Assembly: GCA_013153955.1 (NCBI GenBank)
Contig: JAADDM010000271.1
Coordinates: 1-33,214 of the forward strand
Source: Gammaproteobacteria bacterium
Lineage (GTDB): Bacteria; Pseudomonadota; Gammaproteobacteria; Thiomicrospirales; Thiomicrospiraceae
Direction: 5' to 3'
DNA length: 33,214 nucleotides
Both the position numbers and the translations under genes were made by a program. Below the pieces are notes generated by a model. The model saw only the letters and a program-made list of their open reading frames with translations, searched no databases and was not told the DNA's origin. This document shows positions 8,391-16,601 of the stretch, one piece after another (within the stretch, counting starts at the first letter, position 1; every line of letters begins with the position of its first letter).

Positions 8391-9296
8391 TTAAGTAGTA
8401 CCGTCTGATCCGTAAGCTAACTGCCAAAACGCATAGCCACCGCTCATACGTGCTTCGGCACCAAATAAGAATTTTCGAGAGTTAAATACGGACTCGTTAT
8501 CCATCGACGTTTGACTAACTAATACAGGAGCTTTACGTTCTTGTAGGATGTATGGCAGTACCGTTTTTGAAGTATCTAATAGGAACCAAGCTGTGTCAGA
8601 TGTCAGCCCAGGCATTACGACAACTTCTGCTGTGCCTTTGTAGATGTTTATTGAGCCATCTGGCAACTTGTCTGATGTCATTAATACGTTGGCCGTATCT
8701 TCTAATGCAGGCGGCACTAACAGCACATTTGGATTAACACGTAAAGAGCGACCTTCATCATCTTTAAACTCACGCATCGCTGTTCGTGCAGCACCGTAAG
8801 AAGCGGCTGCGGTTGCGGCAGTCGACGCATCTAACTTGGATGTACCCTTGTTAGAAACAGAGGCGCCATTTACTTCGTGATCAGTATCTAAGAAGAATTG
8901 ACCGTCATAACACTTACTGTCAAAACTACGATTCACGAGTTCTTCAATAATTTCTTCAGGTAAATTTTTAGCAGATTCACCAGCTCCTGCTGCTTCAATG
9001 GCTAGACCACCAATTTGCCCATCTTCAACATCATTACGATCAACTTCAATCGTTACTTCAAAGTCGTCATTTTTAATGGTGTATTCAAATGCTTCTAATG
9101 ACTTGATGTGCTTATTACCCACCCATTTACGCATTTTCGGAAACTTACTTAACCACTTGTAGTTGTTTTCAGCGCCTGTGGATTGCACTTTCATCGCAAT
9201 TTTTGGCCATACCGTTTTAGTGGCTGTAAAAGCCTTGTTAAATGCGAGTTTTAAATTTTTAAAAATCTCGTCTAAGTTCGCTTTATTGACAATCAT
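8391..9296 (-). CDS. Major capsid protein (Mu gpT-like)
   Basis: A 301-residue protein with an AGGAG ribosome site. It starts MIVNKANLDEIFKNLKLAFN and carries the gpT pattern: VQSTGAENNYKWLSKFPKMR, KHIKSLEAFEYTIKNDDFE, an EVDRNDVEDGQIG motif, and a C-terminal FGAEARMSGGYAFWQLAYGS. These match the Mu major head subunit family (Mu-like gpT, HK97 fold). Length is close to Mu T (about 305). It follows the protease/scaffold and decoration genes, so the order I-Z-decoration-T agrees with capsid assembly. Confidence 0.93.
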   Translation of the reverse strand: MIVNKANLDEIFKNLKLAFNKAFTATKTVWPKIAMKVQSTGAENNYKWLSKFPKMRKWVGNKHIKSLEAFEYTIKNDDFEVTIEVDRNDVEDGQIGGLAIEAAGAGESAKNLPEEIIEELVNRSFDSKCYDGQFFLDTDHEVNGASVSNKGTSKLDASTAATAAASYGAARTAMREFKDDEGRSLRVNPNVLLVPPALEDTANVLMTSDKLPDGSINIYKGTAEVVVMPGLTSDTAWFLLDTSKTVLPYILQERKAPVLVSQTSMDNESVFNSRKFLFGAEARMSGGYAFWQLAYGSDGTT

Positions 9297-9351
9297 TTGA
9301 TTCTCCTAATCGTCTTTTTAAATAAAAATGGTTGTGTTTGATAAACGTGGG

Positions 9352-9747
9352 TTATTCGACCCAAACACCGTCTGAGTCAATTCCTACGACAATGCCTGCT
9401 GCTGAACGGGTACCTGCACCATCCGTGGCTGCCAAAGTTTCATCATCAACGATGTAGCACTCCTTGCCAAAGTTGACCTGAGTGATTGAACCGTCGTTTT
9501 TAAACTGAAAGGCACGTTTACGCATAATCGTGATTTCTGTCGCACCATCGATGCCCGACGTGTTATCAACTGCTTCTTCAGCACGGCCTAAATATGTCAA
9601 GCCTGTTGCTGTAGAGCCAGCCTCGGCAAAACCTGTCGCGCTGGCAACAACTAAAGCACCTGCGTGGATGTATGCTCCAGCAGCCATTGCAATCACAATG
9701 GCATTGGCTTTTTGTGAGGCTGTATTTCTATCTTGTGTTAAAGCCAT
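9352..9747 (-). CDS. Capsid decoration/cement-like protein (DUF2190-type)
   Basis: This 131-residue protein lies between protease/scaffold and major capsid and has a strong AAGGAG ribosome site. It is small, Ala/Gly/Thr-rich and mostly beta: MALTQDRNTASQKANAIVIA, then AAGAYIHAGALVVASATGFA, ending VGIDSDGVWVE. This pattern of short beta repeats resembles capsid decoration or cement proteins that stabilise expanded heads. The family assignment is by general likeness and position. Confidence 0.65.
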   Translation of the reverse strand: MALTQDRNTASQKANAIVIAMAAGAYIHAGALVVASATGFAEAGSTATGLTYLGRAEEAVDNTSGIDGATEITIMRKRAFQFKNDGSITQVNFGKECYIVDDETLAATDGAGTRSAAGIVVGIDSDGVWVE

Positions 9748-9793
9748 CTTGTTCTCCTTAGATGAGGTTTTTAATTAAAGTATCAAACTCTGT

Positions 9794-10300
9794 TTAAGCG
9801 CTTACTTGATGATCTTCATCTGAAAAGCCAAATGAAGCTCGAATCTGCTTTTGATCTGCTGTAAGTGCTGCGACATGTGATTTAGGGGCAGGGTCATCAC
9901 CTGATGACTGTTGAGTACCTAATGCACTGATTGGTGTAGCATTTTCGATAAAGTTTGTCAGTGCTGCCATATCACTATTACCTAAGCTGGTTGCCCATGC
10001 TTGTTGCGCTGGCAAAAGATGGCCAGATGCCAAAGCATTATCAACGGTCGTTGTTACAGATGATGACGCCTGCTTATTTGTTAGCGCTACAACTTGTGCT
10101 TGCAACTCGGCTACCATTGAAACTGGTGCATATTCAGAAGGGTCAGGAGTAGATACTGCTTCAACTTTAGCTGTTAAAGCAACAATGGACGCTTGCGCTT
10201 CTGTATTCGCAGATTGAAGAGCCGTTAAAGCCGCAAGCGCTTCTTCTTCGGTTGTGTTTTCGGGCATGTTTAGCGCAATGAGCAGTGTCTTCAAGTCCAT
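9794..10300 (-). CDS. Z: Nested scaffold protein (Z-like), in-frame internal start within protease gene
   Basis: Inside the protease gene an ATG at 10298-10300 (residue 193 of the protease) is preceded by GAGG about eight bases upstream and begins MDLKTLLIALNMPENTTEEE. Translation from here gives a 168-residue, Ala/Gln-rich helical protein, which is what a scaffold should look like. In Mu the scaffold Z is known to be made from an internal start of gene I. The visible ribosome site and the domain boundary between the compact protease and the helical tail support the same arrangement here. Confidence 0.75.
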   Translation of the reverse strand: MDLKTLLIALNMPENTTEEEALAALTALQSANTEAQASIVALTAKVEAVSTPDPSEYAPVSMVAELQAQVVALTNKQASSSVTTTVDNALASGHLLPAQQAWATSLGNSDMAALTNFIENATPISALGTQQSSGDDPAPKSHVAALTADQKQIRASFGFSDEDHQVSA

Positions 10301-10876
10301 TGGATTGTCCTCAGGTTGATTAGATTGATTGGTAAGCTGCTGAAAGTTTTCGAGCGTTAATTTGGCAAGGTTCTCCATGCCATCTATCGCTGGATGGTTT
10401 GTGATTGCAGCCATAATAATGTCAAGTACGTGCCCAGTTTTAGGGTCGTAAATCATGACGGGAGAGATGTAGCGGTATTCGCCATCCAAAATCATGCGTT
10501 CGGCAGTAGGTGTCCAGGTGACATTAGTCGCCCACAGACCTGATTCACGCCATTGCAATTTTGAAAACCAACCCGCAGCAGGGGCCGGTTGGCCGTTTTG
10601 TTCTTTTAAGAGAGTTTGGTGTTCGTAATCGATGACTCGATCATTTGAGTAACTCGTGTATTCAATGAGCTTTTTAGCAATAGACTCATCGATAAACCAG
10701 CCGTCCGTTAGGTCAACAGGGCGGCCATCTTTGGCTTTAAAGAAACCAACAGGGGTCAGTTGGATTTCGTTTGGGGCTTTTTGGTTTTCAACAATTAAGT
10801 TGATAGATAGCGCAGCGACCGCAACAGGTTGCGATGGGCTAGATGTTTTGGAATATTGGGGTGTTTTTGTTTTCAT
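9794..10876 (-). CDS. I: Head maturation protease (Mu gpI-like) with C-terminal scaffold domain
   Basis: The 360-residue protein carries the Mu-type phage protease domain in residues about 20-180: IDYEHQT with His86 and EYRYISPVM with Ser138 are the expected catalytic His and Ser, and the ITNHPAIDGM motif follows. Residues about 193-360 are Ala/Gln-rich scaffold. The protease cleaves the scaffold during prohead maturation. The ATG at 10876 is the only reasonable start, since VAVAALSINL, where these proteases normally begin, follows shortly. It has GAGG only two bases away, too close for normal initiation, and the predicted promoter start is on this ATG. The accessory ATPase-nuclease gene ends just upstream of that promoter. 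Confidence 0.92.
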   Translation of the reverse strand: MKTKTPQYSKTSSPSQPVAVAALSINLIVENQKAPNEIQLTPVGFFKAKDGRPVDLTDGWFIDESIAKKLIEYTSYSNDRVIDYEHQTLLKEQNGQPAPAAGWFSKLQWRESGLWATNVTWTPTAERMILDGEYRYISPVMIYDPKTGHVLDIIMAAITNHPAIDGMENLAKLTLENFQQLTNQSNQPEDNPMDLKTLLIALNMPENTTEEEALAALTALQSANTEAQASIVALTAKVEAVSTPDPSEYAPVSMVAELQAQVVALTNKQASSSVTTTVDNALASGHLLPAQQAWATSLGNSDMAALTNFIENATPISALGTQQSSGDDPAPKSHVAALTADQKQIRASFGFSDEDHQVSA

Positions 10877-10882
10877 GCCTCA

Positions 10883-10929
10883 AGTGTAGAGGCATGGTGA
10901 TTAGAGGTGATTTCAAGCGTTTGAGAAGG
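10883..10929 (-). promoter_or_regulatory. Late promoter (PI-like): activator box plus -10
   Basis: The box CCTTCTCAAACGCTTGAAA occupies 10911-10929 on the minus strand; 22 bases further is TACACT (10883-10888). It precedes the protease as PI does in Mu. The box begins 2 bp after the TAA of the ATPase-nuclease gene. Counting six bases after the -10 puts the start on the A of the protease ATG (10876), a leaderless transcript. Confidence 0.75.
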
Positions 10930-10931
10930 TT

Positions 10932-12956
10932 TTAGCTTGCTTCTTCAAGATCATCTATCTGCACTGATTCTGTGTACTGAGCATATTTTTCTTTTAAAAA
11001 ACGCAGACTATCTTCTTGTGAGGCATTTATATCTAGATGTTTTTTAAGAAAATCAAGGCGATGACTGGCTTGAGCAAAAAGCATTGACCATGTTACAGCT
11101 TTTATTTTATATGACATGTTTCCAACTGTATTTTGTTCAATTAAGCCTGAGCTATCATTTTTCAACTTTGATCTAACAAAGTTGTCTGAAGCGTAATCAT
11201 CACCAATAATCCAAAATTCCCAAGTACTTTTTACAGTTTTAAACCTAGGATCGTTAACTATCGCGATTTGATAATCCTCGACTTGTCTGTATTGTTTTTG
11301 TCCGATATGTTCTGTAGGCCTTTTTAGCTCTATCACAAGATAGCTGATTTCATCAGGTTTAGAATTCCCTAAAGATCTTGTTAACATTAAATCAACAATA
11401 CCGTTAGTGCCATCAATTCTTTTAACTGGTTTATCAATAACAACATCAGTTATATTTCTACTTTTAAGGTGTCCTTCCAACACTTTTGTGAGTGATTGAT
11501 CATTAACCGTAAGAGTAAACTGTTCGCCGAAAATCCAAGTATTGTCGGCCAAAATTTTGTGAAGTTGTGATCTCTCTTTGATGTGTTTGGCAATATCTTT
11601 ATCGTAAATTAACTCTTTAAGGGCAGTAATAAATTTAATTCGATCTGAAACTTCCTTAGAGGTCTTAATCATATTAGACAGAGATGATTCTTCTAGCAGT
11701 TGTGCTAGTTCTTTTTGTTGGTTTTCAGGTAAATCTAGAACTTCCTTGAAAATTCGTTTTAGTGTTGTGTCACCGCTTTCAATTGCTTGTCTAAGCATGT
11801 GCAATTGAAATTTTTTAGTTTTAGGGGCCTCGTCATTAAAACCTGGCAAACTTTCTGTAACGGTAATGGCAAGAATATCAAATAACTCTTGCTCTGCTTT
11901 TTCGACAGGGGCTAGGCCTTCATGAGTTTTTAATATCTCATCTGCGGAATAGGGATATATACCTGCACTGCGCCAATCTTCAAAAATAGTCTTGTGGTCT
12001 TCCAGTTTTCTCTGCTTAAAATGTTCTTTAAGAGTCTTGATTGCCTCTTCAATATTTCTATTCACGTCATTACTTAGCCCACTTAGGCTGAGTAAGTTTT
12101 GATGGTTTAAAACTCTAAATAGATCAGATGAAAGGTAGGCTGTATAGGAATAATCACCGATACTTCTAATCTGCTTATCATATTCTTGAAGTGGTACTTC
12201 GTCTTTGGAGCAAAGCCATACTTCTTTATGGCTACCAATTTCGGCAGCCCATTCAACTATTTTTAGTGACAAGGGATATTTTGAACCTTCATATTCGATA
12301 TCATCTAACTCGATATCTATTTCGTCTGCTATATATAGTGACGGGTCTATACGAGTGCCATTAATGGTTAAGTTGATATCAGAATGGTTCTTTAGATAGA
12401 GAGAGAAAACAGGAGCAATTTTTTGAATCAATTTTGTAGGGTCTTCTAGGAATTCAAACTGTTTGAATAACTCATCCACCACAACAGTGACGCCAGTTGG
12501 TGAGCTTTTTTTATTATGTTCATCAAACTCAAAGTCAGTTGGGTTGTCGGCTTTTCCAGAGATTTTAAATGAGAATGTATCATCAGATTTATCTTTGTAA
12601 GTTGACGTCCAATTCATTACTCGCCCTAAAGCATAACCTTTAAACCTTCCATGTCCTTCACTGCCATGTAACTTTCTACCTAAGAGAGTGGTGTGTGTGT
12701 TTTTTTTCCAAGATGCACCTAGGTTTCCAAAAAGAAGTTCTTTTTTGCCCCAATTGATCCCTGTTCCATTATCTGTAATGACAATTTTTTTATCGCCAGG
12801 TAAAAGACCTGATGATGGAAATGTAACAGTAACAATTTTTGAATCAGCATCAAGAGCATTCCAAATCATCTCACAGATGGCTTTATCAGGCTGTGCACGC
12901 TTGATTTTATTCATATAGTCATTAGTGATTTGTACTTTTACGATATTTGAAGTCAT
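10932..12956 (-). CDS. GHKL ATPase fused to PD-(D/E)XK nuclease, candidate defence protein
   Basis: The 674-residue protein has an N-terminal Hsp90/MutL-type GHKL ATP-binding fold: N box AICEMIWNALDADS (Glu29, Asn33, Asp36), G1 ITDNGTGI (Asp62, Gly64, Gly66) and G2 GSEGHGRFKG (about 98-107). A transducer-like region and helical linker follow. Residues about 460-570 look like a PD-(D/E)XK nuclease: WIFGEQF, then Asp522 in GIVDLML, Glu543 and Lys545 in VIELKRP, and a QVEDY motif at 558. This end resembles Shedu/DUF4263-type nucleases. No virion gene of Mu looks like this. It sits between gpG and the PI-like promoter with short AT-rich flanks and a weak ribosome site (AAGG twelve bases away), so it looks like inserted cargo. 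Antiphage function is inferred from architecture. Confidence 0.8.
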   Translation of the reverse strand: MTSNIVKVQITNDYMNKIKRAQPDKAICEMIWNALDADSKIVTVTFPSSGLLPGDKKIVITDNGTGINWGKKELLFGNLGASWKKNTHTTLLGRKLHGSEGHGRFKGYALGRVMNWTSTYKDKSDDTFSFKISGKADNPTDFEFDEHNKKSSPTGVTVVVDELFKQFEFLEDPTKLIQKIAPVFSLYLKNHSDINLTINGTRIDPSLYIADEIDIELDDIEYEGSKYPLSLKIVEWAAEIGSHKEVWLCSKDEVPLQEYDKQIRSIGDYSYTAYLSSDLFRVLNHQNLLSLSGLSNDVNRNIEEAIKTLKEHFKQRKLEDHKTIFEDWRSAGIYPYSADEILKTHEGLAPVEKAEQELFDILAITVTESLPGFNDEAPKTKKFQLHMLRQAIESGDTTLKRIFKEVLDLPENQQKELAQLLEESSLSNMIKTSKEVSDRIKFITALKELIYDKDIAKHIKERSQLHKILADNTWIFGEQFTLTVNDQSLTKVLEGHLKSRNITDVVIDKPVKRIDGTNGIVDLMLTRSLGNSKPDEISYLVIELKRPTEHIGQKQYRQVEDYQIAIVNDPRFKTVKSTWEFWIIGDDYASDNFVRSKLKNDSSGLIEQNTVGNMSYKIKAVTWSMLFAQASHRLDFLKKHLDINASQEDSLRFLKEKYAQYTESVQIDDLEEAS

Positions 12957-13101
12957 TTAAAAATCTGCCTTAGCGTTTGATATTGGTAATACTACTGCAT
13001 TATCAGCCCAACCTCTACTCAATAGATGCGCTAAACACCGTTTAAATTTTCCAGTAAACGTTTAAGTCTTTTTAATCTATGGCAATGTATAGGTTCTGCA
13101 C

Positions 13102-13123
13102 TAAAGCCGCTGTATGGGCTTTA
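13102..13123 (+). terminator. Possible hairpin terminator downstream of gpG
   Basis: TAAAGCC (13102-13108) and GGCTTTA (13117-13123) form a 7-bp stem with an 8-base loop just beyond the gpG stop. The T-rich tail (TTTT) follows on the plus strand; on the gene strand the tail is weak (GTGC). It may act against antisense transcription or only weakly on the gpG transcript. Confidence 0.35.
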
Positions 13124-13137
13124 TTTTCGTAGTAGGT

Positions 13138-13593
13138 TTAATCAAATGCAAGGGACAAATGATCTGCAACTATGTCGAGTATATCTGTTTCATCTTTTGG
13201 CGTCAGACCAAGAAAAGGTCGAGATGGGATGCCGCTTGGTTTGTTGAAACTTCCTGCGTCTGAACCAAACTGATGGATGGCTGCATATTTACGATCGGAA
13301 CCAAACTCCAAACCTTTCCCTCCATTGACGAGTTGGTAGGTTAATTCTCGAAATAAATCACCTGATTCAATAAGCACATTATCTTTGTTTCGTTTTTTAC
13401 GTTTAACGGTTAGATATTTTAGTGGGGTGAACTTTTGACCATGTATATCATTGCCTGCTGTTAACCTATCGCGAGTATTATTGAGCAGAATCTCTCCCAT
13501 ATCTAAAAACACAGGCTCTAAACTTGTAGTAAGCTGGTTTAATTCACTAAAGGCTTGTGTAACTTGTGTTAAATCTACCTTTACGCCGGCCAT
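13138..13593 (-). CDS. G: Virion morphogenesis protein gpG (tail completion-like)
   Basis: A 151-residue protein with an AAAGGA ribosome site. It shows the gpG/phage virion morphogenesis pattern: N-terminal helices, FLDMGEILLNNTRDRLTAG, then the conserved IHGQKFTPLKYLTVKRKK, LIESGDLFRELTY, and the AIHQFGSD and SRPFLGLTPKDE motifs. The family is needed for head or tail completion in Mu. It follows gpF and precedes, in Mu, the protease; here the ATPase-nuclease gene is placed between. Confidence 0.9.
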   Translation of the reverse strand: MAGVKVDLTQVTQAFSELNQLTTSLEPVFLDMGEILLNNTRDRLTAGNDIHGQKFTPLKYLTVKRKKRNKDNVLIESGDLFRELTYQLVNGGKGLEFGSDRKYAAIHQFGSDAGSFNKPSGIPSRPFLGLTPKDETDILDIVADHLSLAFD

Positions 13594-13713
13594 TTGTTTT
13601 CCTTTTACTTATGTATTAAAATGGAGTTCTTGGGTTGATTAGCTGAAGCACACTTCAATAGCTATGAAAACTTGCCCGCGCTGTGTGTAGCGAGTGAGGG
13701 CTTTCTATTTCGT

Positions 13714-14946
13714 CTACTCTTCTTCTACAATCTTCCCGTATATCAACTTTCCATTTCTCTGACGATTTATATACTTTAAATCTGATGTTGGAATCATTGT
13801 CCAAGATTCTAAAATACCTTTATTTGCTTGTGCGCTGATAAGTAGAACTTTACCTCGGCCGATATCAAATGCTTTAACAATTCTGGTGCGTAGCGCGACT
13901 TTACCTGTCGCTTGATGTTCGTCAAAGTTCATCCATACTTCAAATGGGTCCTCTAAGGTATCTAGTAAAAGTGGTAAATAAATAGATCTATTAGGATCTA
14001 AATGTTCCGCTAAACTTTGTGCATTGACCAAAACCGGCAGGCCTTTTACATCAATAATTCTTTCAGTAGCACCTAATTGAGATTCAATTAATAGCGCCAT
14101 TTCAGCCACTGTTAGTCCCTTATCGGTTAATGACTGCTTGGGTTGAGCAAGTGGCAATTTTCTTGGACGACCTAATTGTTGGTAATCATGTTTAATAATG
14201 GATTGCCAAACCTTTGCGCCTGATGCTTTAAAATCGGCCATAGCTGTTTCGCTAAGCTGCTGACCCCATGCTGCTTTTCCAGGATTGTAAGCAAAACCAG
14301 CATCAACTCCGTCTGTGACTTGTATGACTCTTGGATTGGTGGTCACCCCAATCGTTTTATCTGTCCACTCTACTTTTGGAGAGTTTGCCAAGGTTAGGCC
14401 TTGAGCATCCAGTTCTCGCTGTGAGAGAGTTTTAGCGTAACATTGACAACCCCAACCATTGGGCGGGTAATGCGTATTCCACCAAGGATCATCTACAGAC
14501 AACACCATACCGTGCCAACCTAAGTGCTGAGGGCGTGCGTTTTCGACTGCAATAGAGTGCTGATATTGCAAGTATGGGCGAGTTCGTTTGACAGCTTGCA
14601 TTTGCTGGTAACGGCCTGCGGCGTAGGCCATTCTTGTATTTGTTTCGTAGATTATTCTTGAGCGCCAATTTCGACCTCCGTTATAACTCCAACCATGTTT
14701 TTTGACAGTTGCATCAAAGTCTTTTCTAAAGTCTTCAAGCGTGCTGCCACCTTCAACAGCTTTGAGTACTGCCGATTGAAAGTCTGCTAATATTTCATCT
14801 TGTATTGCACCAGCAACCACAAATGCTTTTGCATGCTGTACTTGCCAAATATCCGCATAAGTTTCTGTAGGAAGGGCGAGTTTATTTTTAACAAAGTCAA
14901 TTTTTTGCTTAAAAATGATTGAACCGTACTGTGTTTTACTTGCCAT
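13714..14946 (-). CDS. F: Minor head protein gpF-like (SPP1 gp7 head morphogenesis family)
   Basis: The 410-residue protein carries the head morphogenesis signature: IYETNTRMAYAAGRYQQM, then ARPQHLGWHGMVLSVDDPWW and the Cys-containing HYPPNGWGCQCYAKTLSQRE, characteristic of Mu gp30 (F) and SPP1 gp7 relatives. A C-terminal half with a barnase/colicin-like layout (RTRIVKAFDIGRGKVLLI, then MIPTSDLKYINRQRNGKLIY) resembles phage Mu-F C-terminal domains. The protein is thought to associate with the portal and aid DNA packaging or exit. It follows the portal gene at a distance of 23 bases. Confidence 0.9.
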   Translation of the reverse strand: MASKTQYGSIIFKQKIDFVKNKLALPTETYADIWQVQHAKAFVVAGAIQDEILADFQSAVLKAVEGGSTLEDFRKDFDATVKKHGWSYNGGRNWRSRIIYETNTRMAYAAGRYQQMQAVKRTRPYLQYQHSIAVENARPQHLGWHGMVLSVDDPWWNTHYPPNGWGCQCYAKTLSQRELDAQGLTLANSPKVEWTDKTIGVTTNPRVIQVTDGVDAGFAYNPGKAAWGQQLSETAMADFKASGAKVWQSIIKHDYQQLGRPRKLPLAQPKQSLTDKGLTVAEMALLIESQLGATERIIDVKGLPVLVNAQSLAEHLDPNRSIYLPLLLDTLEDPFEVWMNFDEHQATGKVALRTRIVKAFDIGRGKVLLISAQANKGILESWTMIPTSDLKYINRQRNGKLIYGKIVEEE

Positions 14947-14969
14947 GTTAAAGCCTTGTTAAATCTAAT

Positions 14970-16601
14970 TTAAAGCACATTTAAGGCTTCATCTAATACG
15001 TCGCTTCGACCTTGTAACTCTGCTAATACCATCGCTTGTTCAATTAACTCAGCTTGCTTTGACTTGTTTTGGCCAGCGAGTGCTAACAGGTCATTCTTTA
15101 GCTGTTCAAAGCTCTCTGCCTTATTGACTAAATCCCGAATTTTATCAACAAACTCTGTTTGTGGGTTATCACTCTCGACCTGTAATTGATGAGAGATAAT
15201 ATCTGATGGGGTTTTCTGAACAGGATCTTCTACAGTCGTCTCTGCGGTTAATACAGCAACTGACTGACAACCTGAACAACTACAGCCTTGATGGTGTTTT
15301 TCAGCGGTTAAAGTGGCAGTATCAGCCCCGACAATCGGCTTTAGAATGTCACTCTCATCTTCAGGCAATGGGATTTGTGTGCTTTCATGTAGCCATTTTC
15401 GTGAAATTTTCATACCGCTTTTCTGTAACCCAGGTAAGGCTTCAGACAGCAACTTAATATCCCCAGCTTCAGCTGTGTTAAAAACAAATTTAGGACAACG
15501 GTGAAAGCTACTGATGCCATTTAAGTTAAATACGACCATAGGCCACAGAAGGTCGCGAGTAAGTGTGTTGGCGATCTGGCGTAAGTCTGCATCACGAATA
15601 TCGTGTCGCACTTCATTGTGAACATTGCCCAATGCGTTGGTGCTACTAGTACCATCGGCCTGACTCGTTAGCGTCGCTCCTAAGATTGCTTTTGAAACGG
15701 TTTTTTCTGCCCAAGCCACCATTGCTAAAAATGGGTCGGCTTGGCCTTTAGCAGCTTCTTTAAAGTCTAGGGTCATACTCTCAGGAATAATCCCAGCGGC
15801 ATTGTGACCAATCTCTACAACGGCTTGTAGTAGTCGTCCTTTCTCTTGCTCAGTTGCACCAGACGGGTATTTCCCTAAACGCAGCGGCAAGCCATAAATC
15901 TCTAAAAACTCGGCTAGATCGCGAAGAGAATAGTTTTTAAATAGATATGGCCAGGCTAAGGTTCGTACTAGGCCAGAGCGCCCTAAATAACCGCTCTTTG
16001 ATTTATGGTGGTGCATAATCCACCCACCAGCCCAGAGGGCTTGTCCTTGACCTGTATCGTCTATTAGTTGCAACTTATTACGATCATCATTAGCTGTCGT
16101 GAACCAGGACGCAGGCACATGCTCAATCGCAATAGGCATTTGCATTTTTTCGACAAGTTGCCACTTTATTGTTTGAGCACTATAGCCTTTTAAAATGCCG
16201 TCAGACATATCAAGAATAACCTCGGCCATGTCAATATTTGCTAGACGCTCAGTTAAAACTTCTGCGGCCTTTTTCTCAACGATATTCGCATTGTATGGAG
16301 GTTCAATTTGCCATTTCACTGTTGTAAGGGCTAACTTACGCTTTTGCATCTCTGCAAATAGGTGTCCATCTTTTTCTTCCATATCGGCTGCAAGCTCGGC
16401 TTGATCAGTCAATTGGTGTCGTTCTGCATCTTGTAATATATTGGCAAGCCTATAGGGTGTCAGACCACTAGACGGGTGCTGGTCGAAACGCTGATGCAAA
16501 CTACCGAGCTTGGCGCTATCAATTTGAGTTTCTTGAACAGCTAATGGCTCAAAGGGCAGGCCTGTTCTTGGGTCGAGTATTTTAGTCATCTTATTTACCA
16601 T
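14970..16601 (-). CDS. Portal protein (DUF935, Mu gp29-like)
   Basis: A 543-residue protein of the DUF935 family, forming the dodecameric portal through which DNA enters the head. Seen features: KILDPRTGLPF at the start, ERHQLTDQAELAADMEEKDGHLFAEMQKRK, a long core with GWIMHHHKSKSGYLGRSGLVR and FLEIYGLPLRLGKYPSGATEQEK, and TSQADGTSSTNALGNVHNEVR, all typical of gp29. Residues about 430-450 include the Cys/His cluster HHQGCSCSGC, common in this family's C-terminus. The start overlaps the terminase stop (ATGGTAA). A second ATG at 16589 is possible. Confidence 0.93.
   Translation of the reverse strand: MVNKMTKILDPRTGLPFEPLAVQETQIDSAKLGSLHQRFDQHPSSGLTPYRLANILQDAERHQLTDQAELAADMEEKDGHLFAEMQKRKLALTTVKWQIEPPYNANIVEKKAAEVLTERLANIDMAEVILDMSDGILKGYSAQTIKWQLVEKMQMPIAIEHVPASWFTTANDDRNKLQLIDDTGQGQALWAGGWIMHHHKSKSGYLGRSGLVRTLAWPYLFKNYSLRDLAEFLEIYGLPLRLGKYPSGATEQEKGRLLQAVVEIGHNAAGIIPESMTLDFKEAAKGQADPFLAMVAWAEKTVSKAILGATLTSQADGTSSTNALGNVHNEVRHDIRDADLRQIANTLTRDLLWPMVVFNLNGISSFHRCPKFVFNTAEAGDIKLLSEALPGLQKSGMKISRKWLHESTQIPLPEDESDILKPIVGADTATLTAEKHHQGCSCSGCQSVAVLTAETTVEDPVQKTPSDIISHQLQVESDNPQTEFVDKIRDLVNKAESFEQLKNDLLALAGQNKSKQAELIEQAMVLAELQGRSDVLDEALNVL

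Noticed and set aside
9384..9584. A 66-aa frame on the same strand overlapping the decoration gene, and similar frames elsewhere
   Set aside because: Shadow of a real gene in another frame, with no ribosome site and no family features.
13102..13123. A strong terminator for the gpG transcript
   Set aside because: The stem is short and the T-run is on the opposite strand, so it is kept only as a weak hairpin.
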